A stretch of DNA of 64,000 nucleotides from Faecalispora anaeroviscerum (GCF_947568225.1 NZ_CANOOQ010000001.1:1736001-1800000), one strand, 5' to 3'; numbered from the stretch's first letter, positions 1 to 8,090 are shown. Translations and numbers: made by a program. Notes: generated by a model not told the origin, from the sequence alone.

Positions 1-121
1 GTAAGTGAATCTTTATTCAAAAGCGCCAGAATACGGAAAGCAACAGAGAGGAAAACACCGTACTTTTTTGTAGAAAATGCTTATTTTTCTGTCATTTATA
101 CGATGTTAATGCCAAATTGGA
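1..121 (-). promoter_or_regulatory. Leader region of a gene lying left of the window (copy 1 of a duplicated leader)
   Basis: Seen: this stretch aligns by eye over about 110 bases with 2338-2452, the region upstream of the chemoreceptor gene. Shared blocks are an ATTCAA..CGCCA.AATACG block, a TTTTTTGTA.AAA block and TGCCAAATTGG. In minus-strand orientation it contains TAAA at 12-15, at the place of the -35 element of the sigma-D-like promoter in the other copy; the matching -10 would lie just outside the window. Inferred: a second minus-strand gene, probably another chemoreceptor, starts left of base 1. Confidence 0.5.
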
Positions 122-129
122 ATTTATAC

Positions 130-2229
130 TCATTTATATTCATTCATGGAATAAAAATCCAGATTCTCCGGCTGCCCGGCAGAAGCCGCAGGGGACTCCT
201 CCAAATCGTGCAGCTGGAACTTGCGGATTTCCCGATGCAGAACCTCGGCCTGATTCGAAAGCTCGGCGCTCGAAGCGGAGCTTTCCTCCGCTGTGGCGGC
301 GTTGGTCTGCACCACCGCCGAAATCTGAGAGAGCCCCTCCGAAATCTGCGTGACCGCCTCGGCCTGCTCCTGCGCGGACTTGCCCATGCCCACAACCGCC
401 ATGTTCGTCTGGTTGCCCATCTCAATCACGCTCTGAATTGTTCCGGAAACCTCATTCACCGCAGTAACGCCAAGCTCCACCGTCTGGCTTGATTTTGCCA
501 GCAGCTCCGCAGTCCGCTTTACGGCTTCGGCTGATTTTGCCGCAAGGTTGCGAACCTCGTCCGCCACCACGGCAAAGCCCTTGCCCGCCGCACCGGCCCG
601 GGCAGCTTCAATCGCCGCGTTCAGCGCCAGAATGTTCGTCTGGAACGCAATATCCTCAATGGTACGGGTAATCCCCATAATCATTGCGGAGGAATTGCTG
701 ATCTCCCGCATGTTGCCCTCGAGCAGCTCGACACTTCGGCTGATGGACTGAAACTTCTGATTGGATTTTTCAAACACAGCCACTGTGTTTTCCGCATTTT
801 TGGCATTTCCTCTCGCCGATTCATCAATGTGGGCGATCATGGAGGAAAGCTCCTCCACAGAGGCCGCCTGCTGGGTAGCGCCAGCCGCCAGCGCCTGCGC
901 CGCGCTCGAAACCTGTTCGGCTCCCGAGTTGACCTGCGCCGCGATTTCATCAATGGAAGAGAGCGTTTTGCGCAGCGAATCAGAAATGCCCAGAAGCGCC
1001 TGCTTCACGGGCGCAAACTCCCCGGCGTACTCGTACTGCAGGTGAATGCGCATGTCGCCGTTTGCCATTGTATCCAGCGTATTGGTAATCTCCTGAATAT
1101 AGCCGCGGTAATTTCTGAGCTGAGCGACCATACGCTCGAACTCCCGCGCAAGCTGACCGGTTTCATCCCGTGATTTGACCGATATTGTTACATCCAGATT
1201 GCCTTCGGCCACCTCGGTTGCCGCTTTCTCCAAATGCTTGATCGGTACCACCAGACGGCTGGAAATAAACAGAATCATCAGGAGAACCAGCACCATCGAC
1301 ACCAGCATCACAATACACCAGAGCCACACGATCTGATTGTAGTTTGCATAGAATTCTGCGTTAGGCAAACCGGTTGCGAGCATCCAGCCCGTATCCCCTA
1401 CCGGAGCAAGGTACCCGTGACTGTGCGTTGTACCAGATGTGTATTCAATCAGGCCTTCCGTATGAGCAGTGGCAGCCTGTTTGAAGCTGTCGGACAAATC
1501 AACATCCGCGAGGCTTTTGTTCACATCCTCCTGCTCGGGATGGTAAATGACCTGCCCACCGGCAGAAAGCAGAATGTAAAAGCCGGTATTGCCCAGCTTA
1601 TAAGTTCCCATAATTTGATTCAGATTATCAAGTGTCAGATCGATACCCACCGCGCCGATGATCTCGTTGGTATTTGCTTGAAACACAGGGGTTACGATCG
1701 ATACTATCTGCTTCTTCGTATTAATATCCTCATACGGGTCGGTCATGGTCATACTGCCCCGCTCTTTCATCTGAATAAACCATGGCCTCTCAGTGGCAGG
1801 ATAATTTTTGGTGTTCTCCCCCTGAGTATCTAAATACTGCTTTGCATCAACGTCTGCTACCCACAGAGACTGAATGTTTGTGTCTTTTCCCACCATGTTT
1901 TTCATAGTGTTATACAGGCTGGCAAAACCGGTATACTGCTCCATCGCATGACCCTGACCAATCGTGGTCATCATTGTTTGTACTTCCACATTTTTGGAGA
2001 GCTCATCCGGCAGCGCTGTATACTGCTGAAAAAAGTTTTCAATCTGCCTGGAAGCCGCCTTGGAATCAGATGCCAACTGCTGATTGGTCAACTGAGTGAC
2101 ATTGCTTCTTACAATCATTGCAATAATAGAACCGACGATCAAGTAAGATAAAACAACCGGAATGCCAACGAATAAAATGATTTTGCCGCGCAGACTTTTC
2201 TTGCGCCCTTTTTTCTCGTTTTTTCTCAC
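130..2229 (-). CDS. Methyl-accepting chemotaxis protein with Cache sensor, HAMP and signalling domains
   Basis: A membrane chemoreceptor that senses an extracellular ligand and controls CheA through CheW. Seen in the 699-residue product: a lysine/arginine-rich cytoplasmic start, a first membrane helix at about residues 17-37, an extracellular region of about 265 residues with the layout of a Cache domain (GAVGIDLTLDNL, GNTGFYILLSAGGQVIYHP), a second helix near 300-322, a HAMP domain, and a long coiled coil. The conserved hairpin tip is present (AFQTNILALNAAIEAARAG, GKGFAVVADEVRNLA). No C-terminal CheR-docking pentapeptide is seen. It lies alone; its promoter resembles a sigma-D site, which fits co-regulation with motility genes. 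The ligand cannot be read from the sequence, although Cache receptors often bind amino acids or organic acids. Confidence 0.95.
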   Translation of the reverse strand: MRKNEKKGRKKSLRGKIILFVGIPVVLSYLIVGSIIAMIVRSNVTQLTNQQLASDSKAASRQIENFFQQYTALPDELSKNVEVQTMMTTIGQGHAMEQYTGFASLYNTMKNMVGKDTNIQSLWVADVDAKQYLDTQGENTKNYPATERPWFIQMKERGSMTMTDPYEDINTKKQIVSIVTPVFQANTNEIIGAVGIDLTLDNLNQIMGTYKLGNTGFYILLSAGGQVIYHPEQEDVNKSLADVDLSDSFKQAATAHTEGLIEYTSGTTHSHGYLAPVGDTGWMLATGLPNAEFYANYNQIVWLWCIVMLVSMVLVLLMILFISSRLVVPIKHLEKAATEVAEGNLDVTISVKSRDETGQLAREFERMVAQLRNYRGYIQEITNTLDTMANGDMRIHLQYEYAGEFAPVKQALLGISDSLRKTLSSIDEIAAQVNSGAEQVSSAAQALAAGATQQAASVEELSSMIAHIDESARGNAKNAENTVAVFEKSNQKFQSISRSVELLEGNMREISNSSAMIMGITRTIEDIAFQTNILALNAAIEAARAGAAGKGFAVVADEVRNLAAKSAEAVKRTAELLAKSSQTVELGVTAVNEVSGTIQSVIEMGNQTNMAVVGMGKSAQEQAEAVTQISEGLSQISAVVQTNAATAEESSASSAELSNQAEVLHREIRKFQLHDLEESPAASAGQPENLDFYSMNEYK

Positions 2230-2317
2230 GCTGCATACCCCCTATTTGAATCCAATTCAGCTTGGCCGACCTCCCGATATAACCGAATTCCAAGCTTTCT
2301 GGATACTGATATAAAGT

Positions 2318-2344
2318 ATATCGGCAAAAAAAAACAAATCATTA
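2318..2344 (-). promoter_or_regulatory. Sigma-D (sigma-28)-like promoter of the chemoreceptor gene
   Basis: On the minus strand TAAT (2344-2341) is followed after exactly 15 bases by GCCGATAT (2325-2318). The sigma-D consensus is TAAA-N15-GCCGATAA, so only the last base of each element differs. The 15-base spacer includes a run of nine T. The predicted start is about 80 bases before the ATG. Confidence 0.6.
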
Positions 2345-2452
2345 TTATTCAACCGCCAAAATACGAGAAAGAAATATAGAAAATTATCATATTTTTTTGT
2401 AAAAACCATTGAATATTTTTGTATAAAAGGTATATATTGCCAAATTGGGGAA
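2338..2452 (-). repeat. Copy 2 of the duplicated chemoreceptor leader
   Basis: This is the partner of the repeat at 1-121 and fills most of the non-coding stretch 2230-2540. The two copies share ordered blocks with the same spacing, ending in TGCCAAATTGG, and sit at equivalent positions relative to minus-strand genes. The copies have diverged clearly (my rough estimate is about 60-65% identity), so the duplication is not recent. No open frame crosses it. Confidence 0.5.
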
Positions 2453-2498
2453 AATATACCTTCTTTTCTCATGTTTAGAATTGTGTCAACAACACAAA

Positions 2499-2523
2499 GG
2501 CCGGCACACAACAAGTGCCGGCC
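2499..2523 (-). terminator. Terminator after the uracil-DNA glycosylase gene
   Basis: A 9-bp GC-rich perfect stem (GGCCGGCAC / GTGCCGGCC) with a 7-base loop, followed on the minus strand by TTTGTGTTGTT. It starts 18 bases beyond the stop codon at 2541. Confidence 0.7.
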
Positions 2524-2540
2524 AATAAAAGGCTCCTGAA

Positions 2541-3131
2541 TTAAAAAGGGAGATCGCCCGATGCGGGAGCAAGCTGAAGTTCGTCCAGCTTTTTGCGCAG
2601 CTTTAAGAAATCCTCGAACGCGGCGGGTTTGTTGTTAGGGTTTCGCAGCAGGGCGGCCGGGTGCAGGGTTGCCATCATCAGCACACCGCCCCTGTCGTAA
2701 AACTCGCCGTGCTCCTTTGTGATCTTGATGTCCGGCTTTAACAGCTTCATCGCCGCCACACGCCCCAGACAGACAATGATCTTCGGGCGGATCAGACTTA
2801 CCTGAGCCCGCAGCCAGGGCAGGCAGGCCTCCTGCTCGCCGGGCTCCGGATCGCGGTTTTTGGGCGGTCGGCACTTGACGATATTTGCAATATAAATGTT
2901 GCTGCGGCGGTCCAGATCGACCGCCGCCAGCATTTTATCCAGCAGCTGGCCCGCGCGCCCAACAAAAGGCTCGCCCTGCAAATCCTCGTTTTCTCCGGGG
3001 CCTTCGCCGATGAACATCACATCCGCGCTGCGGCTTCCCACCCCAAGCACCACATTGGTGCGCGTTTCGCACAACCCGCATTTGCGGCACTGCAAGCAGG
3101 TTGACTCCAGCTCTTCCCAAGTCATTTTCAT
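2541..3131 (-). CDS. Uracil-DNA glycosylase, family 4 (iron-sulfur type)
   Basis: Removes uracil from DNA as the first step of base excision repair. Seen: the family-4 active-site motif GEGPGENEDLQGEPFVGRAG near the N-terminus, the second motif TLHPAALLRNPNNK, and cysteines that would hold the 4Fe-4S cluster (two in QCRKCGLC, one in IVKCRPPKNRDPE, one in QEACLPWL). The open frame continues upstream to 3335, but the ATG at 3131 is preceded by GGAGG with a 5-base gap and the upstream part has no family similarity, so I place the start at 3131 (196 residues, normal for the family). It stands alone and is transcribed away from the SRP RNA-dnaX unit. Confidence 0.93.
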   Translation of the reverse strand: MKMTWEELESTCLQCRKCGLCETRTNVVLGVGSRSADVMFIGEGPGENEDLQGEPFVGRAGQLLDKMLAAVDLDRRSNIYIANIVKCRPPKNRDPEPGEQEACLPWLRAQVSLIRPKIIVCLGRVAAMKLLKPDIKITKEHGEFYDRGGVLMMATLHPAALLRNPNNKPAAFEDFLKLRKKLDELQLAPASGDLPF

Positions 3132-3218
3132 GTTGTCCTCCATTGTTACCGGTGTGCCCGAAGCGGCTTCGCGGCGCGGCCTTATCACCGCCGATCTCTC
3201 ACCGGATCTTTGCTTTTT

Positions 3219-3227
3219 ATCATACCA
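3219..3227 (-). promoter_or_regulatory. Extended -10 promoter candidate for the glycosylase gene
   Basis: On the minus strand TGGTATGAT forms an extended -10 (TG-N-TATGAT) about 90 bases before the chosen ATG. The -35 region is poor. The only other thing seen between 3132 and 3320 is this site. Confidence 0.35.
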
Positions 3228-3320
3228 CAAAACATTCGTTTTCAGTTGCATTTTTTTCGTTCGCCTGCTAAAATGAGAGCGAAAAGTCGAATACTCCCCG
3301 CGGTAAATCATAGAAAAGTG

Positions 3321-3349
3321 TTGTTTTTTTTTCAAAAATCGTTTATACT
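3321..3349 (+). promoter_or_regulatory. Promoter of the SRP RNA and probably dnaX
   Basis: TTGTTT at 3321-3326 and TATACT at 3344-3349 are separated by exactly 17 bases, close to the vegetative consensus. Transcription would start near 3356, about 30 bases before the SRP RNA stem, so the mature RNA would need 5' processing. Confidence 0.65.
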
Positions 3350-3384
3350 ATTTGAGTTAGCTTATGAAAAAGCAAGGCAGAATT

Positions 3385-3526
3385 GCGTGCAATAGGATAT
3401 GCGGGCGGGCGGGCTCTGTGCGGCTGGCCGCCGTGAACCATGTCAGGCGGGGAACCGAGCAGCATTAAGCGGATTGGCCGGTGCGATGCAGGTTGTGTCT
3501 GTTCGTCCGCATATCCTATTGCATGT
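3385..3526 (+). ncRNA. ffs: Signal recognition particle RNA (4.5S/scRNA)
   Basis: The RNA core of the signal recognition particle; it binds Ffh and targets membrane proteins to the translocon. Seen: the signature GAACCATGTCAGG...GGGGAACCGAGCAGC at about 3436-3465, which forms the Ffh-binding apical domain, and a perfect 16-bp closing stem (GCAATAGGATATGCGG at 3389-3404 with its complement at 3507-3522). The compact size of about 135 bases suggests the small bacterial form without a full Alu domain. Location directly before dnaX is the classic Firmicutes arrangement. The exact ends are estimated from the stem. Confidence 0.9.
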
Positions 3527-3592
3527 GTCGTCATTTGGGGCGAGCTGTCTTGCTTTCGGTTTATTGGCGCAAAGGCAGGTGGGCACATTCCG

Positions 3593-5362
3593 ATGTATCA
3601 GGTTTTATACCGCAAATGGCGGCCACGGCAATTTTCAGATGTTGTGGGGCAGCCTCAGGTTACGTCCACTCTGAAAAACGAACTGATCTCCGGGCGGCTT
3701 GCCCACGCGTATCTGTTCACCGGCTCCAGGGGAACCGGAAAAACAACCTGCGCCAAAATACTGGCCAAAGCGGTCAACTGCCTAAACCCCAAAAACGGCG
3801 ACCCTTGCGGGGAATGCGAACTCTGCCGCGGGCTCGACAACGGCTCTGTGCTGGATGTGGTGGAAATCGACGCCGCCAGCAACAACGGTGTGGAGAATAT
3901 CCGCACCCTGCGCGAGGAAGCGAATTTTACGCCCGCCGCCGCTAAATACCGGGTATACATTATCGACGAGGTTCACATGCTTTCGATCGGCGCGTTCAAC
4001 GCCCTGCTGAAAACACTGGAGGAACCGCCGGAGCATGTCATCTTTATTCTGGCCACTACCGAGGTGCATAAGCTCCCCGCGACAATCTTATCCCGTTGCC
4101 AGCGATTTGATTTTCGCAGGATTGCCCCGGCAGACATTGCGGATCGCCTGACCTATATTGCTGGTGAGGAAAACGCGAGCATTGAGCCGCAGGCGGCGCT
4201 GCTTTTGGCCAGGCTGGCCGACGGCGCTCTGCGCGACGCGCTCTCGCTGCTGGATCAATGCCTGGGGCGCAGCCGCAACGTTACGGTAGATGTCGTTACC
4301 CAGACCGCCGGACTGGCTGGACGGGAGCATCTGTTTCGGCTGGCGGACGCCATCGCCGGACAGGACGCGGCCACAGCGCTGTTGGTGATCGACGAGCTGT
4401 ATACCGCGTCAAAGGATATGGTACGGCTGTGCGAAGAGCTTTCGAGCTATTTTCGCGGGCTGATGCTGCTGAAAACCATGAAAGACGCCAGAGATATTCT
4501 GGCGGTTCCCGAGGAGGAATACCAGGCCATGGCCGCGCGGGCGCTACCTACCTCCCTGCCGGTGATTCTGCATTGTCTGGATACAACGCAAGATACGCTG
4601 GAACGGATGTACCGGGGCGGCAACCGGCGGATCGAAATGGAAATGGCGATTCTGCGCCTTTGCTCGCCCGAGCTGGATTCCGGCACGGACGCGCTGGTAC
4701 GACGGATCGCCGCGCTCGAGAGGAACGGCGCTGTTCCCGCGGCACAGCTGTCTCGATTAGAACCTCAGGCTCCGCGCATACCGGAACCTGCCCCCAACTC
4801 TACCGCCACCATTCCCCCAGCGGCTTCCGCCTCCTCCGCACCCGTGGTACGGCAGGAACTAGACGAGGTACCGCCGTGGATGGAAGAGCCGCCGCCGGCT
4901 TCGCAGGAACCAACTTTTCCCGCACCGTCCCCCGTTCCCGAAGCTTCGGAGCTTCAGGAGCCTCCGAAGCCGCCCGCAATTTCTCAGGCCGCAAGGGACT
5001 CCGGCGCACCTCCTACTCTCGACGACCTGCAAGACTTAGCCCAGCCGCTGGATGTGTGGCCGGAAATCCTACAGACCATGAAGGAGTATTCGCGGGTTGT
5101 TGCCGCTTCCTTCGCAGGCTCCACCGCCTACGTAAGCGGTGAATACGTTTTGATCGACGCACCCAGCCCTACCGCTCTTGAGCTGCTTCGCCGCCCCGCC
5201 CAGCGGGACAAAATGCGCGACGCCATCAAGCAGGTAACGGGACGTACCTATAAACTGGGACCCTACAAAAAGCCCCAGACAGAACAGACAAAAGAACAGG
5301 ACCCGCTCAAAGCCCTGGCGGAAAGCGCCGCGGCGGCGGGAATCCCAGTGATTCAACAATAA
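3593..5362 (+). CDS. dnaX: DNA polymerase III subunits gamma and tau
   Basis: The clamp-loader ATPase of the replicative polymerase. Seen in 589 residues: the typical start MYQVLYRKWRPRQFSDVVGQ, Walker A (GSRGTGKTT), the zinc-binding cysteines in CLNPKNGDPCGECELC, the IDEVHMLS Walker B box, the SRC sensor region (ATILSRCQRFDF), and a proline-rich linker before a C-terminal tau-like region. The open frame extends 51 codons upstream, but those codons run through the SRP RNA, so ATG 3593 is the start. It heads the dnaX-ebfC-recR cluster, with a 14-base gap to the next gene. Confidence 0.97.
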   Translation: MYQVLYRKWRPRQFSDVVGQPQVTSTLKNELISGRLAHAYLFTGSRGTGKTTCAKILAKAVNCLNPKNGDPCGECELCRGLDNGSVLDVVEIDAASNNGVENIRTLREEANFTPAAAKYRVYIIDEVHMLSIGAFNALLKTLEEPPEHVIFILATTEVHKLPATILSRCQRFDFRRIAPADIADRLTYIAGEENASIEPQAALLLARLADGALRDALSLLDQCLGRSRNVTVDVVTQTAGLAGREHLFRLADAIAGQDAATALLVIDELYTASKDMVRLCEELSSYFRGLMLLKTMKDARDILAVPEEEYQAMAARALPTSLPVILHCLDTTQDTLERMYRGGNRRIEMEMAILRLCSPELDSGTDALVRRIAALERNGAVPAAQLSRLEPQAPRIPEPAPNSTATIPPAASASSAPVVRQELDEVPPWMEEPPPASQEPTFPAPSPVPEASELQEPPKPPAISQAARDSGAPPTLDDLQDLAQPLDVWPEILQTMKEYSRVVAASFAGSTAYVSGEYVLIDAPSPTALELLRRPAQRDKMRDAIKQVTGRTYKLGPYKKPQTEQTKEQDPLKALAESAAAAGIPVIQQ

Positions 5363-5376
5363 CGGGAGGATTTGAC

Positions 5377-5727
5377 ATGAAAGCAAGATTACCGGAAGGC
5401 TACGGCAAAGGCGGCGCCGCCAATTTACAGCAGCTGGCACGGCAGGCCCAAAAGCTGCAGGAAGAAATGGACAAAGCCACCACCGAGCTTGAAACCAAGG
5501 AATACACTGCCACCTCCGGCGGAAACGCTGTAGAGGTTGTTGCAACCGGCAAAATGGAGCTGAAATCCATCACCATCAAGCCCGAGGTTGTAGACCCCGA
5601 GGATGTGGAGATGCTCTCCGACCTAATTTTGGCCGCGACAAACGAAGCGCTGCGCGCCGCCGCCGCCGACAAGAGCGAGCGGATGGAATCCCTTTCGGGC
5701 GGCCTGAACGTACCTGGGATGTTTTAA
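5377..5727 (+). CDS. ebfC: Nucleoid-associated protein of the YbaB/EbfC family
   Basis: A small dimeric DNA-binding protein that coats DNA and accompanies recR in most bacteria. Seen: a charged N-terminal helix with a glutamine-rich segment (LQQLARQAQKLQEEMDKA), then the YbaB core (GGNAVEVVATGKMELKSI, DPEDVEMLSDLI), 116 residues in all, a normal family length. The GGGAGG upstream of the ATG is a good ribosome binding site. It is translated between dnaX and recR, only 3 bases from recR. Confidence 0.93.
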   Translation: MKARLPEGYGKGGAANLQQLARQAQKLQEEMDKATTELETKEYTATSGGNAVEVVATGKMELKSITIKPEVVDPEDVEMLSDLILAATNEALRAAAADKSERMESLSGGLNVPGMF

Positions 5728-5730
5728 TCC

Positions 5731-6330
5731 ATGCCCGCCTATTACGTGGCGCCCTTGGCACGGCTAATCGAGCAGTTTGAACGGCTGCCCGGTATCGGCC
5801 ATAAAAGCGCCCAGCGTCTGGCCTATTATGTTCTCGGGCTCTCCAAGGAGGAAACGGAGCAGTTCACTGGAGCTATCCGGGAGGCCCATGAGAAAATCCA
5901 TTACTGCAAAGAGTGCTGCAACCTGACGGATCAGGAGCTTTGCCCCGTCTGCCGCAGTGCGAACCGCGACCGTTCGATCCTCTGCGTGGTGGAGGACCCC
6001 CGCGACGTATTCGCACTCGAGCGCACCAACGAATACAAAGGCCTTTACCATGTGCTGCACGGCGCAATCTCCCCCCTAAACGGTGTGGGACCCGACCAGC
6101 TCTGCATCAAGGAACTTCTGGCTCGCATGAACGACGAGGTCAAGGAGATCATCATGGCCACCAATCCCACAGTAGAGGGCGAGGCCACCGCCATGTATCT
6201 CTCACGGCTGCTCAAGCCTATGGGAATTACGGTCACGCGCCTGGCTTATGGCATTCCCGTCGGTGGCGATCTGGAATATGCCGACGAGGTCACCCTGACC
6301 CGTGCGATGGAGGGCCGCAGAGAAATTTAG
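5731..6330 (+). CDS. recR: Recombination protein RecR
   Basis: Acts with RecO and RecF to load RecA at gaps in DNA. Seen in 199 residues: the N-terminal helix-hairpin-helix (LPGIGHKSAQRLAYYVL), a four-cysteine zinc finger (CKECCNLTDQELCPVC), and the Toprim domain (CVVEDPRDVFALE...YHVLHGAISPLNGVGP) followed by EIIMATNPTVEGEATAMYL. All the expected parts are present. It is the last gene of the dnaX-ebfC-recR group; smpB follows 18 bases later in the same direction. Confidence 0.97.
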   Translation: MPAYYVAPLARLIEQFERLPGIGHKSAQRLAYYVLGLSKEETEQFTGAIREAHEKIHYCKECCNLTDQELCPVCRSANRDRSILCVVEDPRDVFALERTNEYKGLYHVLHGAISPLNGVGPDQLCIKELLARMNDEVKEIIMATNPTVEGEATAMYLSRLLKPMGITVTRLAYGIPVGGDLEYADEVTLTRAMEGRREI

Positions 6331-6348
6331 GAGAGGAGGCTTTTTTGT

Positions 6349-6819
6349 ATGGCCGAAAAGAAAGCAACCAAAACGATCGCGCAAAACAAAAAAGCCTTTC
6401 ACGACTACTTTGTGGAAGAAAGCATGGAGGCCGGCATCGAGCTGGCCGGCACCGAGGTGAAATCCCTGCGCCAGGGCCGCGCCAACCTGAAGGATTCGTG
6501 GTGCTCCGTCGTGAACGGCGAGCTTCTGCTCAATGGGATGCACATCAGCCCGTATGAGCATGGAAATATCTTTAACAAAGACCCTGTTCGCGTACGCCGC
6601 CTTTTAATGCATAAGCGCGAGATCATGCGGCTGTTTGGCCTTGTAAAGCAGGACGGCTACTCCCTGATTCCGCTGTCACTGTATTTTAAGGGCTCGATTG
6701 TTAAGGTGCAGGTTGGTCTTTGCAAGGGTAAAAAGCTGTACGACAAGCGGCAGGACCTGGCAGAAAAAGCTGCAAAGCGTGACATTGAACGTGCGATGAA
6801 AGACAAAAACCGGGCATAA
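6349..6819 (+). CDS. smpB: SsrA-binding protein SmpB
   Basis: Binds tmRNA and brings it to stalled ribosomes for trans-translation. Seen in 156 residues: the family core (NKKAFHDYFVEESMEAGIEL, GTEVKSLRQGRANLKDS, EHGNIFNKDPVRVRRLLMHK) and the basic C-terminal tail (YDKRQDLAEKAAKRDIERAM) that enters the decoding centre. GGAGAGGAGG precedes the ATG. The tmRNA gene begins 30 bases after its stop, so the two partners are neighbours and probably share transcripts. Confidence 0.97.
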   Translation: MAEKKATKTIAQNKKAFHDYFVEESMEAGIELAGTEVKSLRQGRANLKDSWCSVVNGELLLNGMHISPYEHGNIFNKDPVRVRRLLMHKREIMRLFGLVKQDGYSLIPLSLYFKGSIVKVQVGLCKGKKLYDKRQDLAEKAAKRDIERAMKDKNRA

Positions 6820-6849
6820 TATCTACCAGAGACCTAAATTCTTTTATAT

Positions 6850-7199
6850 GGGGATGTAATGGTTTCGACGGGGGTTGTGAGCCTAAGTAAGCGAGTAGCG
6901 GTGCGGAACCGCTATAAAATCCGCAAACTTAAAATTAAACAACAACAATAAAGTTGCTTTAGCAGCCTAATTTAGGCTGCTCGTTCTTACCGGAAGTACC
7001 GCGGTCCGGATAAGGGCGTCATTTAGCGGTGAACATGAACCGGGCCACGCCTTTAACCCGGTCATGGATCAAAGGCTACTGATGCACGAAGCCTGCCGAC
7101 GGGCGCCGTGCGGAGGGAATGTAAAAACACCGGCTACACTCGTAGAAAGCTTTGGTAGGTGATCTTCGGACAGGAGTTCGATTCTCCTCATCTCCACCA
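6850..7199 (+). ncRNA. ssrA: Transfer-messenger RNA (tmRNA)
   Basis: Rescues stalled ribosomes and tags incomplete proteins for degradation. Seen: the 5' tRNA-like half begins GGGGATGTAATGG and pairs with the 3' end ...CATCTCCACCA, with an encoded CCA at 7197-7199 and the T-arm GGAGTTCGATTCTCC. The tag reading frame runs 6923-6970 and encodes ANLKLNNNNKVALAA followed by TAA, ending in the usual ALAA degron. The four-Asn run is an unusual tag sequence. A hairpin terminator follows. Confidence 0.97.
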
Positions 7200-7212
7200 A
7201 CCTTATCACTGT

Positions 7213-7257
7213 ACAAACCCGTAACAGAAACATTTATGTTTTCTATTACGGGTTTGT
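7213..7257 (+). terminator. Hairpin terminator after tmRNA
   Basis: A 12-bp stem, ACAAACCCGTAA at 7213-7224 with TTACGGGTTTGT at 7246-7257, and a 21-base loop. There is no long T run afterwards, so termination may be partial. Confidence 0.55.
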
Positions 7258-7304
7258 GCTAAATGTAGACTTAGATACAGCTTCGGTGAATGGAGGATGA
7301 TTTT

Positions 7305-8000
7305 TTGCATAGTGGTGAAATACGTTACTTAACAAAAAAGCTACTTATTGAATTTAATATGGCTTCAATTAGGGAAAAACGCAACCGTAATATTCGTGAA
7401 GATTACTTAGAATCTTTGCCCGAGAAGTATTATCCAGTAAAATTTATTATGATTCACAATACCCTCCATGAAGTCCGTACGATGGTCATTTTTGATGATA
7501 AAGGGACGTCTGCATTTTTAGATATGTCAACAGAGAGATACGAAACGATACCTGTTGCTCTTGAAGACAGCGATGGAAAATACTTGGTATTAGAAGAGGC
7601 TGATATAAGAGAAAAAATGCCATATGATGGAAAAGAGTATACTGAAAAAGTCTACAAAAAGCCCTACAGAAAGCCATCATTTAGGAAGAAAATTTTAAAT
7701 ATATATAATAATCGGTGTGCTGTATGTGGCAATAATAATGTTGATGTTTTACGGGCGGCACATATAAAAGATGCTGCTAGTGGAGGGATAGAAGAACCTT
7801 GCAATGGCATATGTCTATGTGCAAATCACGAAATAGCATTTGATAGAGGAACGTTGAAGATTAAACCTGATGGAGAGATTATTTCTTTGGTTGAGGATAT
7901 TACGATTGAGGCCGCATACATTGAGTATCCAGAAAGTGAAGATAATTGGCCTTCAAAGGAATTACTAAAATGGAAGTATGAAAAAGCTAATAACAACTAA
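7305..8000 (+). CDS. HNH endonuclease family protein
   Basis: Probable DNA endonuclease. Seen: a C-terminal HNH domain with the zinc pair CAVCG, the AAHIKDAASGG strand carrying the first catalytic histidine, and NGICLCANHEIAFDRG, which holds the Asn, the second Cys and the His. This is the form found in many restriction-like HNH proteins. The N-terminal 120 residues show no domain I recognise. GGAGG lies 8 bases before TTG 7305, which I prefer over ATG 7290. The gene is markedly AT-richer than its neighbours and sits immediately after the tmRNA, a common integration site, so I infer horizontal transfer. No methylase or other partner is visible. Confidence 0.8.
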   Translation: MHSGEIRYLTKKLLIEFNMASIREKRNRNIREDYLESLPEKYYPVKFIMIHNTLHEVRTMVIFDDKGTSAFLDMSTERYETIPVALEDSDGKYLVLEEADIREKMPYDGKEYTEKVYKKPYRKPSFRKKILNIYNNRCAVCGNNNVDVLRAAHIKDAASGGIEEPCNGICLCANHEIAFDRGTLKIKPDGEIISLVEDITIEAAYIEYPESEDNWPSKELLKWKYEKANNN

Positions 8001-8036
8001 TGTGTTCGACCAGCGAGGGCATGCCTCCACCATAAT

Positions 8037-8090
8037 AACACCCCCTAAGAATTGGCTTGCAAGCTGAATTCTTAGGGGTGTTTCCTTTTT
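8037..8090 (+). terminator. Terminator after the HNH gene
   Basis: Long stem: AACACCCCCTAAGAATT pairs with AATTCTTAGGGGTGTT (one bulged C) around an 11-base loop, followed by TTTCCTTTTT. It lies 37 bases after the HNH stop. Confidence 0.8.

Noticed and set aside
3132..3335. N-terminal extension of the uracil-DNA glycosylase
   Set aside because: GGAGG with correct spacing precedes the ATG at 3131, and the extra residues are not family-like.
3440..3592. N-terminal extension of DnaX by 51 codons
   Set aside because: The extension is read through the SRP RNA gene and lacks any DnaX similarity; family proteins begin MYQVLYRKWRP at 3593.
8003..8033. A second tRNA or tmRNA 3' end after the HNH gene
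   Set aside because: Only GTTCGA and CTCCACCA match; the T-stem does not pair and no acceptor partner exists. Kept only as a hint of an att site.
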